Below are positions 47,226-56,117 of a stretch of DNA of 64,000 nucleotides, in pieces (position 1 is the first letter of the stretch; each line of letters opens with the position of its first letter). Under the pieces are notes generated by a model. It did not search any database, was not told the DNA's origin, and saw nothing but the letters and a program-made list of their open reading frames with translations. The stretch lies in the NCBI GenBank assembly GCA_041649415.1, contig JBAZND010000002.1, forward strand, positions 1 to 64,000. The letters are read 5' to 3'. Source of the stretch: JALOAR01 sp041649415 (GTDB taxonomy: Bacteria > Patescibacteriota > Minisyncoccia > UBA6257 > Colwellbacteraceae). A program made the position numbers and the translations under genes.

Positions 47226-47254
47226 TTGACGTATTTTTAAAAATATGTTAAGTT
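47226..47254 (+). promoter_or_regulatory. Promoter of the 47307 orphan gene
   Basis: TTGACG (47226-47231), 17-nt spacer, TAAGTT (47249-47254); leader about 46 nt. Confidence 0.6.
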
Positions 47255-47306
47255 GAACCCTAAACAGGATTTTTTCAAGAGGCACATTAAAAGGAGGTAG
47301 GAATAC

Positions 47307-47567
47307 ATGGCAGCAAAAGCGATAGCGGATTGTAACTGCGGACGGAGAAGAATTGTGAGGGTAAGAAGATTTGCAAAAATGTTCCCAGACTCACAGGTTC
47401 TTGAGGCCGCAGCGCAGCTAGGATATCCGGTGGTGCATTTCAAAATAAAGAAATGCCCGACATGCTCGGATATTTCTTTAAAAGATGCTCTTATGGAAAC
47501 AGACGCGCATTTGAGGGGAGAAGAGTGGGAGAAAGACATCAAACCGATAGCCGATTTAGCTCAATAG
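47307..47567 (+). CDS. Orphan protein with Cys pairs, 86 aa
   Basis: Unrecognised. N-terminal DCNCGRRRIVRVRR (C9, C11) and a C-x-x-C in KKCPTCSD near 50-53 suggest one zinc site with a basic patch. AAGGAGG (47291-47297) 9 nt before the ATG. The TAG stop lies in the terminator loop, as in the 6836 gene. Confidence 0.7.
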   Translation: MAAKAIADCNCGRRRIVRVRRFAKMFPDSQVLEAAAQLGYPVVHFKIKKCPTCSDISLKDALMETDAHLRGEEWEKDIKPIADLAQ

Positions 47568-47582
47568 CAAATCGGTTTTTTA
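47551..47582 (+). terminator. Terminator of the 47307 gene
   Basis: CCGATTT/AAATCGG stem around the stop codon, then T6. Confidence 0.8.
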
Positions 47583-47592
47583 ATATCTAAAA

Positions 47593-47621
47593 ATGACAAG
47601 AATGAACGGCTTCACTATACT
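47593..47621 (+). promoter_or_regulatory. Promoter of the helicase-nuclease gene
   Basis: ATGACA (47593-47598), 17-nt spacer, TATACT (47616-47621), ending exactly 6 nt before the GTG start. Confidence 0.7.
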
Positions 47622-47627
47622 GAACCT

Positions 47628-50573
47628 GTGAATGAAACCGAATTTCAAGAACGCTATAAAGAGCTTAATTCTGCCCAAAAAAAGGCGGTAGATACGCTTG
47701 AAGGCCCCGTTATGGTCATAGCGGGTCCCGGAACGGGAAAGACCAAGACGCTTACGATGAGAATCGCGAACATCGTTCAACGAACGGACACGGAACCCGA
47801 AAACATTCTTGCCCTGACTTTCACGGAGGCAAGTGTTATTTCAATGAGGAAAGCCTTATCGGGAATAATGGGATCCGACGCCTATGCCGTGAATATCAAT
47901 ACTTTTCACGGATTTTCAAACAACGTCATTAAAACTTATCCAGAGTGTTTTCCTCGCATTATCGGCTCGGAACCGATTACGGAGTCCGACAAAGTAAGAA
48001 TACTTGAAGAAATATTGGAAAATCTTCCGCTTAAAAAGCTCCGTCCAATCGGAGACAAATTCCATTATCTCAAAAACGTCATAGGGGCGATAAGCGATTT
48101 GAAGAGAGAGGGGGTAGACGTAAAGGACTACGAAGAAATCGTTACGGAGCGGAGGAAGAAGTTTTCTTTGATAGGAGATCTTTATTATGAATCTGGAAAA
48201 TACGAAGGGAAGATGAAGGGCAAATATGCTGATGAAGAAAAAAACATCGTTAAAAATGAAGACTTGGTTTTGATATATGAAACTTACGAAAAAACGCTCG
48301 CGGAAAAGAAGCTCTACGATTACGAGGATATGATAATGGAGACTCTAAAAGCTCTTCGATCGGATGAGAGTTTATTACTCTCGCTTCAAGAAAAATATCA
48401 ATACATCTTGGCCGATGAGCATCAAGACAGCAACAAAGCGCAAAACAAGATATTGGAGCTTTTGGCGAGTTTTCACGACAATCCGAACATTTTTATCGTC
48501 GGAGATGGGAAACAAGCGATATTTCGTTTTCAAGGCGCCTCGCTTGATAACTTTTATTATTTTAAAAATCTCTATCCGGCGGCAAAACTCATAACGCTTG
48601 AAGAAAATTACCGCTCGACGGAGGAAATTTTAGCTGGGGCCTATAGCCTTATTCCGCAAGATGAGGAATTGAAATCAACGTCCGGTAAAGGCGATAAAAT
48701 GAAAGTTTATGGATTTGCGAATGAACTTGCGGAGGAATATTTTTTAGCCGATGACATAAAAAATAAAATAGAAAACGGAGAAAGAGCGGAAGATATAGCC
48801 GTTCTGTTCAGAGAAAACAAGGATGGTGTTTCCATTGCCCAAACATTTACAAAATACGGCATACCTTTTGTTATTGAATCGGACAACAATATTCTGGCCG
48901 ATTATAGCATTTTGAAATTGGTGAAAATAATAAAAGCAGTCGCGGATACGAAAGATGAATTTGCGCTTGCCGAAGCGATGCATATATCTTTTTTCGGAAT
49001 AGATCCTCTGGATATTTATCAGATCTTAGATGAGGCGCGAAGAAAAAAGGTTCATATCTTGAAATTAATTGGAGAAAGTAATCGGCTACAAATTAAGGAA
49101 TTCGGCGAGAAAATTTCAGCGTGGAAAGTAATGTCTAAAAACGACGGATTGATAGAAGTGGCAGATGCCATAATCACCGATTCGGGCATTATGAAGGAAA
49201 TAATGACGCGCTCCGACGCGCTAGAAGAGATGGAAAAAATCACCGAGTTTTACGGTCATATTCGAGATTTTGCGGAGAAGAAAAAGGGAGCGACTTTAGG
49301 GGACTTTATCTCTCATCTTCTAGTAATGGAGGAATACGGTATACCGATTTCCGGCAAAAAAATGGCTTTTCCCGAAGGGAAGGTTCGTTTGATGACGGCG
49401 CACCGCTCCAAGGGACAGGAGTTTGATTCAGTCTATATCGTAAGAGCCATAGATGGGCTTTGGGGGAACAAAAGACGACCGGAGAAACTTCGTCTCCCTT
49501 ATGGCGTATATTCACTTTCCGGCAGAGATTTGGAAGACAGCGAAAAAATGGATGATGAAAGAAGATTATTTTACGTGGCGCTCACGAGAGCCAAAAAAAG
49601 GCTCACGATAACATGGAGTAAAGAGGGGAAAGAAGGAAAAGAGCAATTGCCGACGGAGTTTATCGGAGAGATACGAGAAGATATGGTGGAGCGTCCCGAT
49701 ACGGAAAAATGGGATAAAAAGACGATCGCGCATATGAACGTTATGTTCTCTGCTGTTCCGAAAGAAAATTCCGCAGAAAAAATTAAAAAAATGGTGAAAG
49801 AGACGCTTAAAGAGAGAGGTCTTTCGGCGACAGATATTAACAATTATCTGGAGTGCCCTTGGAGATATTTTTACACAGGGCTTTTTAGGATTCCCGAAAA
49901 GCAGGAAAATCACTTAATTTACGGAACGGCCGTGCACGCGGCTCTTAAAGATTTTTTTGATTCGCTTAAAGAACAAGGAGCCCGAAAGGAATATCTCCTT
50001 ACCAGGTTTAAATATCATCTTTCAAAGGAGCCGCTTAAGGAGACGGACTACGAGGAACTTCTCAAAAAAGGAGAAACCGCTTTATCTGCTTATTTTGCCG
50101 AGCGAAAAGACGAATGGGAGAAAGATTCTCTCACAGAGTTCTATATAGCAGGAGTGGAACTTGCGCCCGAGACGACAATTAAAGGAAGAATTGATCGGAT
50201 GGAGACTGTCGGATTTTCAAACGATGTCGTTGTGACCGATTTTAAAACAGGCAGAGCGAAGTCGGAGAGAGAAATCGCTGGAGAAACGAAAAACTCGCAA
50301 GGAAACATTAAGAGGCAGCTTGTTTTTTACAAACTTCTGCTTGACGGTTACAAAAAGGGGAAATATAAAATGGCATCTGCCCAAGTTGACTTTGTGGAGC
50401 CGGACGATAAGGGAAAATGCAAACGCGTGAGTTTCGTAGTGACATCGGAAGAAGCGGAAGAACTAAAAACCGAAATCGTAAAAATTGCGAATGAAATACG
50501 CGGGCTTACGTTTTGGGACAGACGATGCGGCGATAAGAATTGTCCATACTGCAAATTAAGAGACCTGGTATAA
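47628..50573 (+). CDS. UvrD-type helicase fused to PD-(D/E)XK nuclease with Fe-S site
   Basis: 981 aa. Superfamily 1 helicase: Walker A GPGTGKT (33-39), motif Ia LTFTEAS, motif II LADEHQDSN (Asp-Glu-His-Gln), motif III GDGKQAIFRFQGA, motif IV ENYRST, motif V MTAHRSKGQEFD, motif VI VALTRAKKR. From about 735 a RecB/AddB-type nuclease: LECPWRYF, GRIDRME, VVTDFKTG (D-x-K), QLVFY, and a C-terminal C-x5-C-x2-C that with the first Cys can hold a 4Fe-4S cluster. Likely DNA end resection, replacing AddAB/RecBCD with one chain (inference). Start GTG by -10 spacing. Confidence 0.9.
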   Translation: MNETEFQERYKELNSAQKKAVDTLEGPVMVIAGPGTGKTKTLTMRIANIVQRTDTEPENILALTFTEASVISMRKALSGIMGSDAYAVNINTFHGFSNNVIKTYPECFPRIIGSEPITESDKVRILEEILENLPLKKLRPIGDKFHYLKNVIGAISDLKREGVDVKDYEEIVTERRKKFSLIGDLYYESGKYEGKMKGKYADEEKNIVKNEDLVLIYETYEKTLAEKKLYDYEDMIMETLKALRSDESLLLSLQEKYQYILADEHQDSNKAQNKILELLASFHDNPNIFIVGDGKQAIFRFQGASLDNFYYFKNLYPAAKLITLEENYRSTEEILAGAYSLIPQDEELKSTSGKGDKMKVYGFANELAEEYFLADDIKNKIENGERAEDIAVLFRENKDGVSIAQTFTKYGIPFVIESDNNILADYSILKLVKIIKAVADTKDEFALAEAMHISFFGIDPLDIYQILDEARRKKVHILKLIGESNRLQIKEFGEKISAWKVMSKNDGLIEVADAIITDSGIMKEIMTRSDALEEMEKITEFYGHIRDFAEKKKGATLGDFISHLLVMEEYGIPISGKKMAFPEGKVRLMTAHRSKGQEFDSVYIVRAIDGLWGNKRRPEKLRLPYGVYSLSGRDLEDSEKMDDERRLFYVALTRAKKRLTITWSKEGKEGKEQLPTEFIGEIREDMVERPDTEKWDKKTIAHMNVMFSAVPKENSAEKIKKMVKETLKERGLSATDINNYLECPWRYFYTGLFRIPEKQENHLIYGTAVHAALKDFFDSLKEQGARKEYLLTRFKYHLSKEPLKETDYEELLKKGETALSAYFAERKDEWEKDSLTEFYIAGVELAPETTIKGRIDRMETVGFSNDVVVTDFKTGRAKSEREIAGETKNSQGNIKRQLVFYKLLLDGYKKGKYKMASAQVDFVEPDDKGKCKRVSFVVTSEEAEELKTEIVKIANEIRGLTFWDRRCGDKNCPYCKLRDLV

Positions 50574-50583
50574 TTAAGACCAG

Positions 50584-51429
50584 ATGATGCTTATTTCTGA
50601 ACAAGAAAAAGATTATGAGCTTATAGACAGCGGCGGAGGAGAAAAACTTGAAAGATACGGAAACATCATTCTTTCTCGTCCCGACCCGCAAGCGATATGG
50701 CCGAAAGCGAATTCCGAGAAATGGAGAAAAGCGCTTGCCGTGTTTGAAGGTTCTCAAAAAGGCCGCTGGAACAAGAAAGCCAAACTGCCAACTTCTTGGC
50801 TTATTGATTTTGGAGGCTTAAGTTTTAACATCCGCCTTTCGGCTTTCAAGCATACGGGAGTTTTCCCCGAACAAAAATCAAACTGGAAGTGGGTTGAAGA
50901 GCGAATAGATAAAAAACAAATATCCGTCTTGAACCTTTTCGGATACACGGGAGGAGCAACTCTTGCCGCCGCGAAAGCGGGCGCGAAGGTTACCCATTTA
51001 GACGGATCTAAAGTCGCGATCTCATGGGCAAGGGAAAACGCAAAGATTTCCGGACTGGAGCAGAAACCAATCAGATGGATATTGGACGACGCTTTAGCCT
51101 TTGTTAAAAGAGAAGCGAGACGGGGAAATAAATATGACGGAATAATAATGGACCCGCCCTCTTACGGGCATGGACCAAAAGGAGAGACGTGGCAGATAGA
51201 AGACGACTTGCTTAAGTTGCTCTTGCTTTGCAAAGACATACTGTCCGAGAAGCCGTCTTTTGTCCTTTTAAACGGCTACGCGGCCGGATATTCTCCCACG
51301 GGTTACACGAATATTTTGGAAGAAGCGCTACCATTTACGAAAGGTAAAGTGGAACAAGGGGAAGTCGGAATAAGAGAAACGGCGAGAGGGCTTATTCTGC
51401 CTTCGGGTATATTCGCGAGGTATGGTTAA
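50584..51429 (+). CDS. RlmI/RlmK-like SAM-dependent rRNA methyltransferase
   Basis: 281 aa. Rossmann SAM motif NLFGYTGGATLAAAKAGA, acidic THLDGSK loop, and DPPSYG active-site motif as in RlmI/RlmKL methyltransferases acting on 23S rRNA. The N-terminal PUA domain is missing. TATAAT (50569-50574) overlaps the helicase stop, 9 nt before the first of two adjacent ATGs. Overlaps the next gene by 8 nt. Confidence 0.82.
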   Translation: MMLISEQEKDYELIDSGGGEKLERYGNIILSRPDPQAIWPKANSEKWRKALAVFEGSQKGRWNKKAKLPTSWLIDFGGLSFNIRLSAFKHTGVFPEQKSNWKWVEERIDKKQISVLNLFGYTGGATLAAAKAGAKVTHLDGSKVAISWARENAKISGLEQKPIRWILDDALAFVKREARRGNKYDGIIMDPPSYGHGPKGETWQIEDDLLKLLLLCKDILSEKPSFVLLNGYAAGYSPTGYTNILEEALPFTKGKVEQGEVGIRETARGLILPSGIFARYG

Positions 51430-52072
51430 TGTTCTTTACGAAGATAATCACATAATCGCCGTTTTAAAACCGGCAGGGATTCCGGTTATGAAGGGGAAAG
51501 GCGATGTTTCTCTTGCAAAACAAGTTAAGGATTATTTAAAGAAGAAATACAAAAAGAAGGGAAACGTTTTTTTGGGAATCGTGCATCGGCTTGACCAGCC
51601 AGTCTCGGGGGTGGTTCTTTTTGGCAAAACAAGCAAAGGGGCTTCAAGACTTTCCGAGCAGTTTAGAGAAAGAGAACTTGAAAAAATATACAGAGCGGTA
51701 TTGGTGGGCAAGTTAAAAAGAAAAAAGGGCATATTGAAGTCGCGCATTACAAAAGAAGGAGGAAACTATTTTCGGGCGACTGCGGATCCAAGAGGTAAAG
51801 AGGCCGAGTTGGAATACAGGGTAGTGAAGGAGGGAGACTTTAATAGTCTTGTGGAAATCAGGCTTGGGACGGGAAGATTCCATCAAATACGAGCGCAATT
51901 TGCAGCCATAGGACACCCGGTATTCGGGGATGCAAAATACGGCTCTCCGGCCATTTTACCGGACAGAGCGGTTGCTTTGCATTCTTCAAGAATCACTTTC
52001 ATGGCGGCGACGGGAGAACGGAAAGTAGAGCTTGTGGCCTCGGAACCTGCATATTTCAGGGAATTACTTTAG
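51422..52072 (+). CDS. RluA-family 23S rRNA pseudouridine synthase
   Basis: 216 aa. VLYEDNHIIAVLKPAG opening, catalytic Asp in GIVHRLDQPVSG (near 60), EKIYRAVL, and GRFHQIRAQFA are RluA-family signatures. No S4 domain, so a minimal form. Translationally coupled to the methyltransferase, making an rRNA-modification pair. Confidence 0.9.
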   Translation: MVNVLYEDNHIIAVLKPAGIPVMKGKGDVSLAKQVKDYLKKKYKKKGNVFLGIVHRLDQPVSGVVLFGKTSKGASRLSEQFRERELEKIYRAVLVGKLKRKKGILKSRITKEGGNYFRATADPRGKEAELEYRVVKEGDFNSLVEIRLGTGRFHQIRAQFAAIGHPVFGDAKYGSPAILPDRAVALHSSRITFMAATGERKVELVASEPAYFRELL

Positions 52073-52112
52073 ATTTCTTTAATCAAGAAGCCGCCCATTA
52101 CAGATGGCAACA

Positions 52113-52134
52113 GGAATCATTTGCAATGATTTTT
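52113..52134 (+). terminator. Terminator after the pseudouridine synthase
   Basis: AATCATT/AATGATT stem with TGC loop, then TTT. Confidence 0.6.
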
Positions 52135-52145
52135 ATTCCTTAACC

Positions 52146-52173
52146 TTGACAATTACATTTTAAATGCTGTACT
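52146..52173 (+). promoter_or_regulatory. Promoter of the 52211 orphan gene
   Basis: TTGACA (52146-52151), 16-nt spacer, TGTACT (52168-52173); leader about 31 nt with an A-rich tract. Confidence 0.65.
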
Positions 52174-52210
52174 GAAGACAGTTAAAAAATAAATATTTGG
52201 AGGCGTCGAA

Positions 52211-52534
52211 ATGAGACACGATTTCAAAAGCGTAGTATCTCGACTAGTGTCAGTATTGACAAGGGGATTGAACCTCTTTGATAAAGATGATTACGAGCTT
52301 TATTTCAATAACAACGGGAACGAGCTAATTGTTTATATGAAAGAGTTGAGCGATGTTAAGACAGCCATAGTGAAAATCACCGTGAGCGATGAAGGCTTTA
52401 CCGTCCAGACCAACTACTTTTCTAATCCGCCTGTATCCTATGGCTGGAGCAGGGAGCGAGATCTTCTTAGATATATCTTTCGTCTTGCCGGACATTGGCG
52501 GTCAGGATTGCGTCCTCACTTTGTTCATCATTGA
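52211..52534 (+). CDS. Orphan protein, 107 aa
   Basis: Unrecognised. Helical N-terminus (FKSVVSRLVSVLTRGL), then a beta-rich domain (DDYELYFNNNGNELIVYM, TAIVKITVSDEGFTVQT) and a basic, His-rich C-terminus. GGAGG (52199-52203) 7 nt before the ATG. The next orphan gene has a similar beta-strand pattern in its soluble half. Confidence 0.7.
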   Translation: MRHDFKSVVSRLVSVLTRGLNLFDKDDYELYFNNNGNELIVYMKELSDVKTAIVKITVSDEGFTVQTNYFSNPPVSYGWSRERDLLRYIFRLAGHWRSGLRPHFVHH

Positions 52535-52540
52535 AGATAT

Positions 52541-52565
52541 AAACTGCCGTATACGGCAGTTTTTA
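52541..52565 (+). terminator. Terminator of the 52211 gene
   Basis: Perfect palindromic stem AAACTGCCGTA and complement, then TTT. The next promoter's TTGACA begins 4 nt later. Confidence 0.85.
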
Positions 52566-52568
52566 ATT

Positions 52569-52597
52569 TTGACATAACTTTATTAAAGTGTTATAAC
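52569..52597 (+). promoter_or_regulatory. Promoter of the 52631 orphan gene
   Basis: TTGACA (52569-52574), 17-nt spacer, TATAAC (52592-52597); leader about 27 nt. Confidence 0.85.
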
Positions 52598-52630
52598 GAC
52601 AGCATCTTTGAAAATTAGGAGGTCTGTGAA

Positions 52631-53185
52631 ATGAAACTCAAGGACTTATTGGTTATTATTGGTGCGGCGGTTGCCGTAGTGATTTCCATCCTAGCCGAAA
52701 ACTACAGGCTCGTGACAGTCTTCGTCCTTACTCTCGTATTGACTGCCTTACTTTTCACAATTGAACGATTAGCTCGCCGCAAGCGAAGAGCGGAAGGAAA
52801 AAGTGTTTATTTGTTTCTCTTCTCAATTGCGGAATATGTTGCTCACCATTTTGGAGAACAAAGAGGCTCGCCTGTATGGCTGGAAAAGAGATTTTTTATG
52901 CAACAGATGCCCATGTTCCGTGACTATTCATATTCTAAAGGAGGAGAGCTGATTGTTTCTGAAGGGCAGGGAGGAACAGATGAACAGAAGCAGATTATAA
53001 GAGTGAAAGTCACCACCGAAGGAGACGTATCAATTATTTATTCGGACCCAAAGTGGTGCGGACCTGACAAGATGGAAAGACAATTAGTAGCTCCGGATAA
53101 CCAGTCCAGCGATTGTTTGATTTACTATGTTTCAGGGGAAATAATTCGCCTAATAACGGAATGCAAAGAAAGGAAACCGGAGTGA
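52631..53185 (+). CDS. Orphan membrane protein, 184 aa
   Basis: Unrecognised. Two N-terminal transmembrane helices (about 6-22 and 27-47) with the sequence ending in RLARRKRRAEGK, so the C-terminal ~130 residues should be cytoplasmic. That part is beta-rich (ELIVSEGQGG, IIRVKVTTEGDVSIIYSDP). AGGAGG (52617-52622) 8 nt before the ATG. Own promoter and terminator. Confidence 0.72.
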   Translation: MKLKDLLVIIGAAVAVVISILAENYRLVTVFVLTLVLTALLFTIERLARRKRRAEGKSVYLFLFSIAEYVAHHFGEQRGSPVWLEKRFFMQQMPMFRDYSYSKGGELIVSEGQGGTDEQKQIIRVKVTTEGDVSIIYSDPKWCGPDKMERQLVAPDNQSSDCLIYYVSGEIIRLITECKERKPE

Positions 53186-53198
53186 TACCGAGATTAAC

Positions 53199-53226
53199 GC
53201 CACCGCACTGATACGGTGGCTTTTTT
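53199..53226 (+). terminator. Terminator of the 52631 gene
   Basis: GCCACCG/CGGTGGC stem, 8-nt loop, T6. Confidence 0.9.
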
Positions 53227-53253
53227 GTTGCTCCGCAAATATACTTATATTTG

Positions 53254-54492
53254 ATGAGAATAAAATCGGTCAGAGCGATTGAGATTTTAGACAGTCGTGG
53301 AAATCCAACCGTTAAGGCGCGTGTTATTTTAGAAAACGGAATGGAAGGCGTAGCGGCTATTCCTTCCGGAATTTCAACGGGGACTCACGAAGCGGTTGAA
53401 TTGAGAGACAACAATAAGAGATTCGGCGGCAAAGGAGTGCTTGATGCCGTGAATGACGTCAATGGCGAAATAGCGCAAACGATAGTTGGGATGGAGGTGG
53501 GGGATCAACTTTTGATTGATGAGATACTTGTAAGACTTGATGGCACGGAAAATAAATCCAGACTTGGAGCGAATGCCATTCTTGCCGTCTCCTGCGCCGC
53601 GGCAAGAGCGGCGGCCATTTCCGATGGGATACCTCTTTATAGGTATCTTAATAGGATAACAGGAGGAGGGATGAAAATGCCGATTCCTTTGATGAACATA
53701 ATGAACGGAGGAGCGCACGCTAACTGGGTGACAGATATTCAGGAATATATGGTAATACCCGTCGGTTTTACGAGTTTTCGCGAATCATTGCGAGCCTGCG
53801 CGGAAATTTATGCAGCTCTCCGAAAAATATTGAAAAGCAATAATCTTTCCACCAATGTCGGAGACGAGGGAGGGTTCGCGCCGCGAGAGCTTGATAATCG
53901 CGAACCGCTTAAATTAATGGCAGAGGCGGTTACGCAAACAGGTCTTGTTTTAGGGAGGGATATAAATTTTGGAATAGACGCCGCCGCTACGGAGTTTTAT
54001 AGAGGCGGGAAATATATTTTCGGACGGGAAAAGATAGAGCTGTCCGCCGGAGAGCTCGCCCGATTTTATGAGCGGATCGTTGAGGAAGACGGTGTCGTGA
54101 GTATAGAAGACCCGTTTGCGGAGGATGAGTGGGAAAATTTCGCCGCCATTACCACGAACTTGGGCAATAAGGTGCAAATAGTGGGGGACGACTTATACGC
54201 GACTAATGCTTATAGAATAGAAAAAGGGGCAAATATAAGCGCCACAAACGCGGTGCTTATTAAGCCGAATCAAATAGGAACTTTATCCGAGACGTTCCAG
54301 GCTATAGCGCTCACGAAGAAAAGCGGGCAATCGGTTGTCATATCGCATCGGAGCGGCGACACGGAAGATTCTTTCATTGCTGACCTTGCCGTAGCCGTTG
54401 GAGCGGATGAGATAAAATCCGGAGCGCCGGCAAGAGGGGAAAGAACGGCGAAATACAACCGGCTTTTAGAAATAGAGGAAGAGTTGACGTAG
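53254..54492 (+). CDS. eno: Enolase
   Basis: Converts 2-phosphoglycerate to PEP in glycolysis. 412 aa. N-terminal AIEILDSRGNPTV, GGAHANWVTDIQEYMVIP (near 150), metal/catalytic IEDPFAEDEW, GDDLYATN, Lys in VLIKPNQIGTL and C-terminal SHRSGDTEDSFIADLAV-type signature. TATACT (53240-53245) lies 8 nt before ATG 53254; a TTG at 53251 directly before it is also possible. No SD. Confidence 0.96.
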   Translation: MRIKSVRAIEILDSRGNPTVKARVILENGMEGVAAIPSGISTGTHEAVELRDNNKRFGGKGVLDAVNDVNGEIAQTIVGMEVGDQLLIDEILVRLDGTENKSRLGANAILAVSCAAARAAAISDGIPLYRYLNRITGGGMKMPIPLMNIMNGGAHANWVTDIQEYMVIPVGFTSFRESLRACAEIYAALRKILKSNNLSTNVGDEGGFAPRELDNREPLKLMAEAVTQTGLVLGRDINFGIDAAATEFYRGGKYIFGREKIELSAGELARFYERIVEEDGVVSIEDPFAEDEWENFAAITTNLGNKVQIVGDDLYATNAYRIEKGANISATNAVLIKPNQIGTLSETFQAIALTKKSGQSVVISHRSGDTEDSFIADLAVAVGADEIKSGAPARGERTAKYNRLLEIEEELT

Positions 54493-54522
54493 TCCGCTTA
54501 CGGCGAGACACAAACAGCTTCG

Positions 54523-55128
54523 CTATTTGTGAAAACCTAAATCGGCGGGGTTGTCGTTTCCGGAAATTAATTTAATTTTCCCACCTAGATTTTCAAAATC
54601 TTTACGCATACCGGCAACTTCACGCGCAAGTTTCTTCGTCTCTGCGTTGACCTCTTTTTTGACGAGCCATTTTGACCAGTAATTAATGACCAAGCGACTA
54701 TCGCCGAAGACATATTTTTCTTTTAGCAGATTTGCTATTTCAAGAGCATATCGACAAGCAAGAAGTTCGCCGTAATTATTGGTTTTTTCTTTCGGCAAAA
54801 GATGCTTACCGTGCTTGTTGATAAGCTCTGGATGGAGAACTTTTTCCAGCAAGTCTCTTCCGTTCTTGTCCGTTACGCTGATTTCTACCCCCTCCCCCCG
54901 TCCGGTGCCGGCGTCAAAATAAACGCCTTTTGGCATTTTTTGTTTAATGCGGACTTCATATTTTGCGCCGAGAGAAAGCCATTTTTTTGCGTCAGTCAGA
55001 TTTTTAAATCCTTTATATCGCGCGTCTTTAACTCCGGAGACCAATTTTTTGCATTTTTCCCAGGAATCAACTGTTCCATTTTTGCCGTCCGGTAAGAAAT
55101 ACGCGTAAAAATTATTTTTTATCGGCAT
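54523..55128 (-). CDS. rnhA: Ribonuclease HI with viroplasmin-type N-terminal domain
   Basis: 201 aa. Residues 7-50 (FYAYFLPDGKNGTV, SWEKCKKLVSGVKDARYKGF) match the small RNA:DNA-hybrid-binding domain of eukaryotic-type RNase H1. The catalytic domain has the D-E-D-D set: D72, E121, D143 and D196. Cleaves RNA in RNA-DNA hybrids; complements RNase HII at 21296. ATG overlaps the stop of the GerMN gene (TAATG), so coupled. Confidence 0.88.
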   Translation of the reverse strand: MPIKNNFYAYFLPDGKNGTVDSWEKCKKLVSGVKDARYKGFKNLTDAKKWLSLGAKYEVRIKQKMPKGVYFDAGTGRGEGVEISVTDKNGRDLLEKVLHPELINKHGKHLLPKEKTNNYGELLACRYALEIANLLKEKYVFGDSRLVINYWSKWLVKKEVNAETKKLAREVAGMRKDFENLGGKIKLISGNDNPADLGFHK

Positions 55129-56069
55129 TAGGGTTGGAGGATGTCTTCGGTGCGGCCGTTAATGGAAATGACAACATCTTTTACGGTGGGAAATTGATTT
55201 AAAGTTTCCGTTATTTGCGCGCGAATGGCCGTTACACGACAGGAGCCGCCGACTTGAAATTCCAAGTCATCTGAAAAATCCGCGAAAGCGACTCCGTCAA
55301 TAATGGTAATGCGCTTAAGTCCCACGTCATTCGGAAGACTGGTGAAATATCCTTCGGTATTTTCACTCTCCGTAACGCCTTTCAATAATTCCATAAGGGC
55401 GGATTTAGCAACAGCGCTTGTTTTGGGGACAGAACGGGACACGGGGTAAACGAAATCGCAGGGGTCGGTCGCCGAAGAGGAAGTCTTTTTCCCGAAATAA
55501 ACATTTATTGTTATTTGTTCGGCAGGGATGTCAATTTTTACAGGAATAATAAGGGCGTCATCAAATTCGGGAATATCGGAGGGGTTATCCTTATGAAGAA
55601 TAATATTTGCGGGACCTTTATAATCACTTATCAGTTCAAGCTTGGCGGTAAAAGGAACGAATTCGTCTGTCATCCATTCGCCTTCGGCTTTTGCTATACC
55701 GGAGGTTAAACTCATCCCATTCGCGTCCACGATCTCAATAGGAAAAGACGCTTCAAAAAACCAGGAACCTCTGGCTTGTCCCGTAAGAATAATGAAAGAA
55801 GAAGTTATAGTTTCGTTGGGATTTAGGGAACTAAGAATAATCAAATTAGCTTTTTCTGCGGCATTCCCGACATTCTCACCGAACAATTGGCCGTCCGGCG
55901 TTTTACACTGGCGTGGGATAACATCCAAAACTTCATATCCTCTCGCGACGCATTCTTCAAAATCGGCGACAGGGAGGGTTTTGAAGCCGGAAGTAAAAAA
56001 GAGCGCAAATACGGCGCCAACAACAGCTATAACTGCGACTAAAATCCAAAGCCATTTAATCTTTAACAT
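55128..56069 (-). CDS. Membrane-anchored Gmad2 + GerMN domain protein
   Basis: 313 aa. Transmembrane anchor at 6-27. Then a Gmad2 immunoglobulin-like domain (SSLNPNETITSSFIILTGQA, FPIEIVDANG) and a C-terminal GerMN domain (VPKTSAVAKSALMELLKG, DGVAFADFSDDLE). Names come from spore germination, but such proteins are common in non-sporulating Patescibacteria; role unknown, probably cell envelope. Minus TATAAT (56081-56076) sits exactly 6 nt before the ATG. Confidence 0.85.
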   Translation of the reverse strand: MLKIKWLWILVAVIAVVGAVFALFFTSGFKTLPVADFEECVARGYEVLDVIPRQCKTPDGQLFGENVGNAAEKANLIILSSLNPNETITSSFIILTGQARGSWFFEASFPIEIVDANGMSLTSGIAKAEGEWMTDEFVPFTAKLELISDYKGPANIILHKDNPSDIPEFDDALIIPVKIDIPAEQITINVYFGKKTSSSATDPCDFVYPVSRSVPKTSAVAKSALMELLKGVTESENTEGYFTSLPNDVGLKRITIIDGVAFADFSDDLEFQVGGSCRVTAIRAQITETLNQFPTVKDVVISINGRTEDILQP

Positions 56070-56117
56070 ACGAACATTATAATACAGCTTAACACTCTTT
56101 TATGATATAATCGGGCT

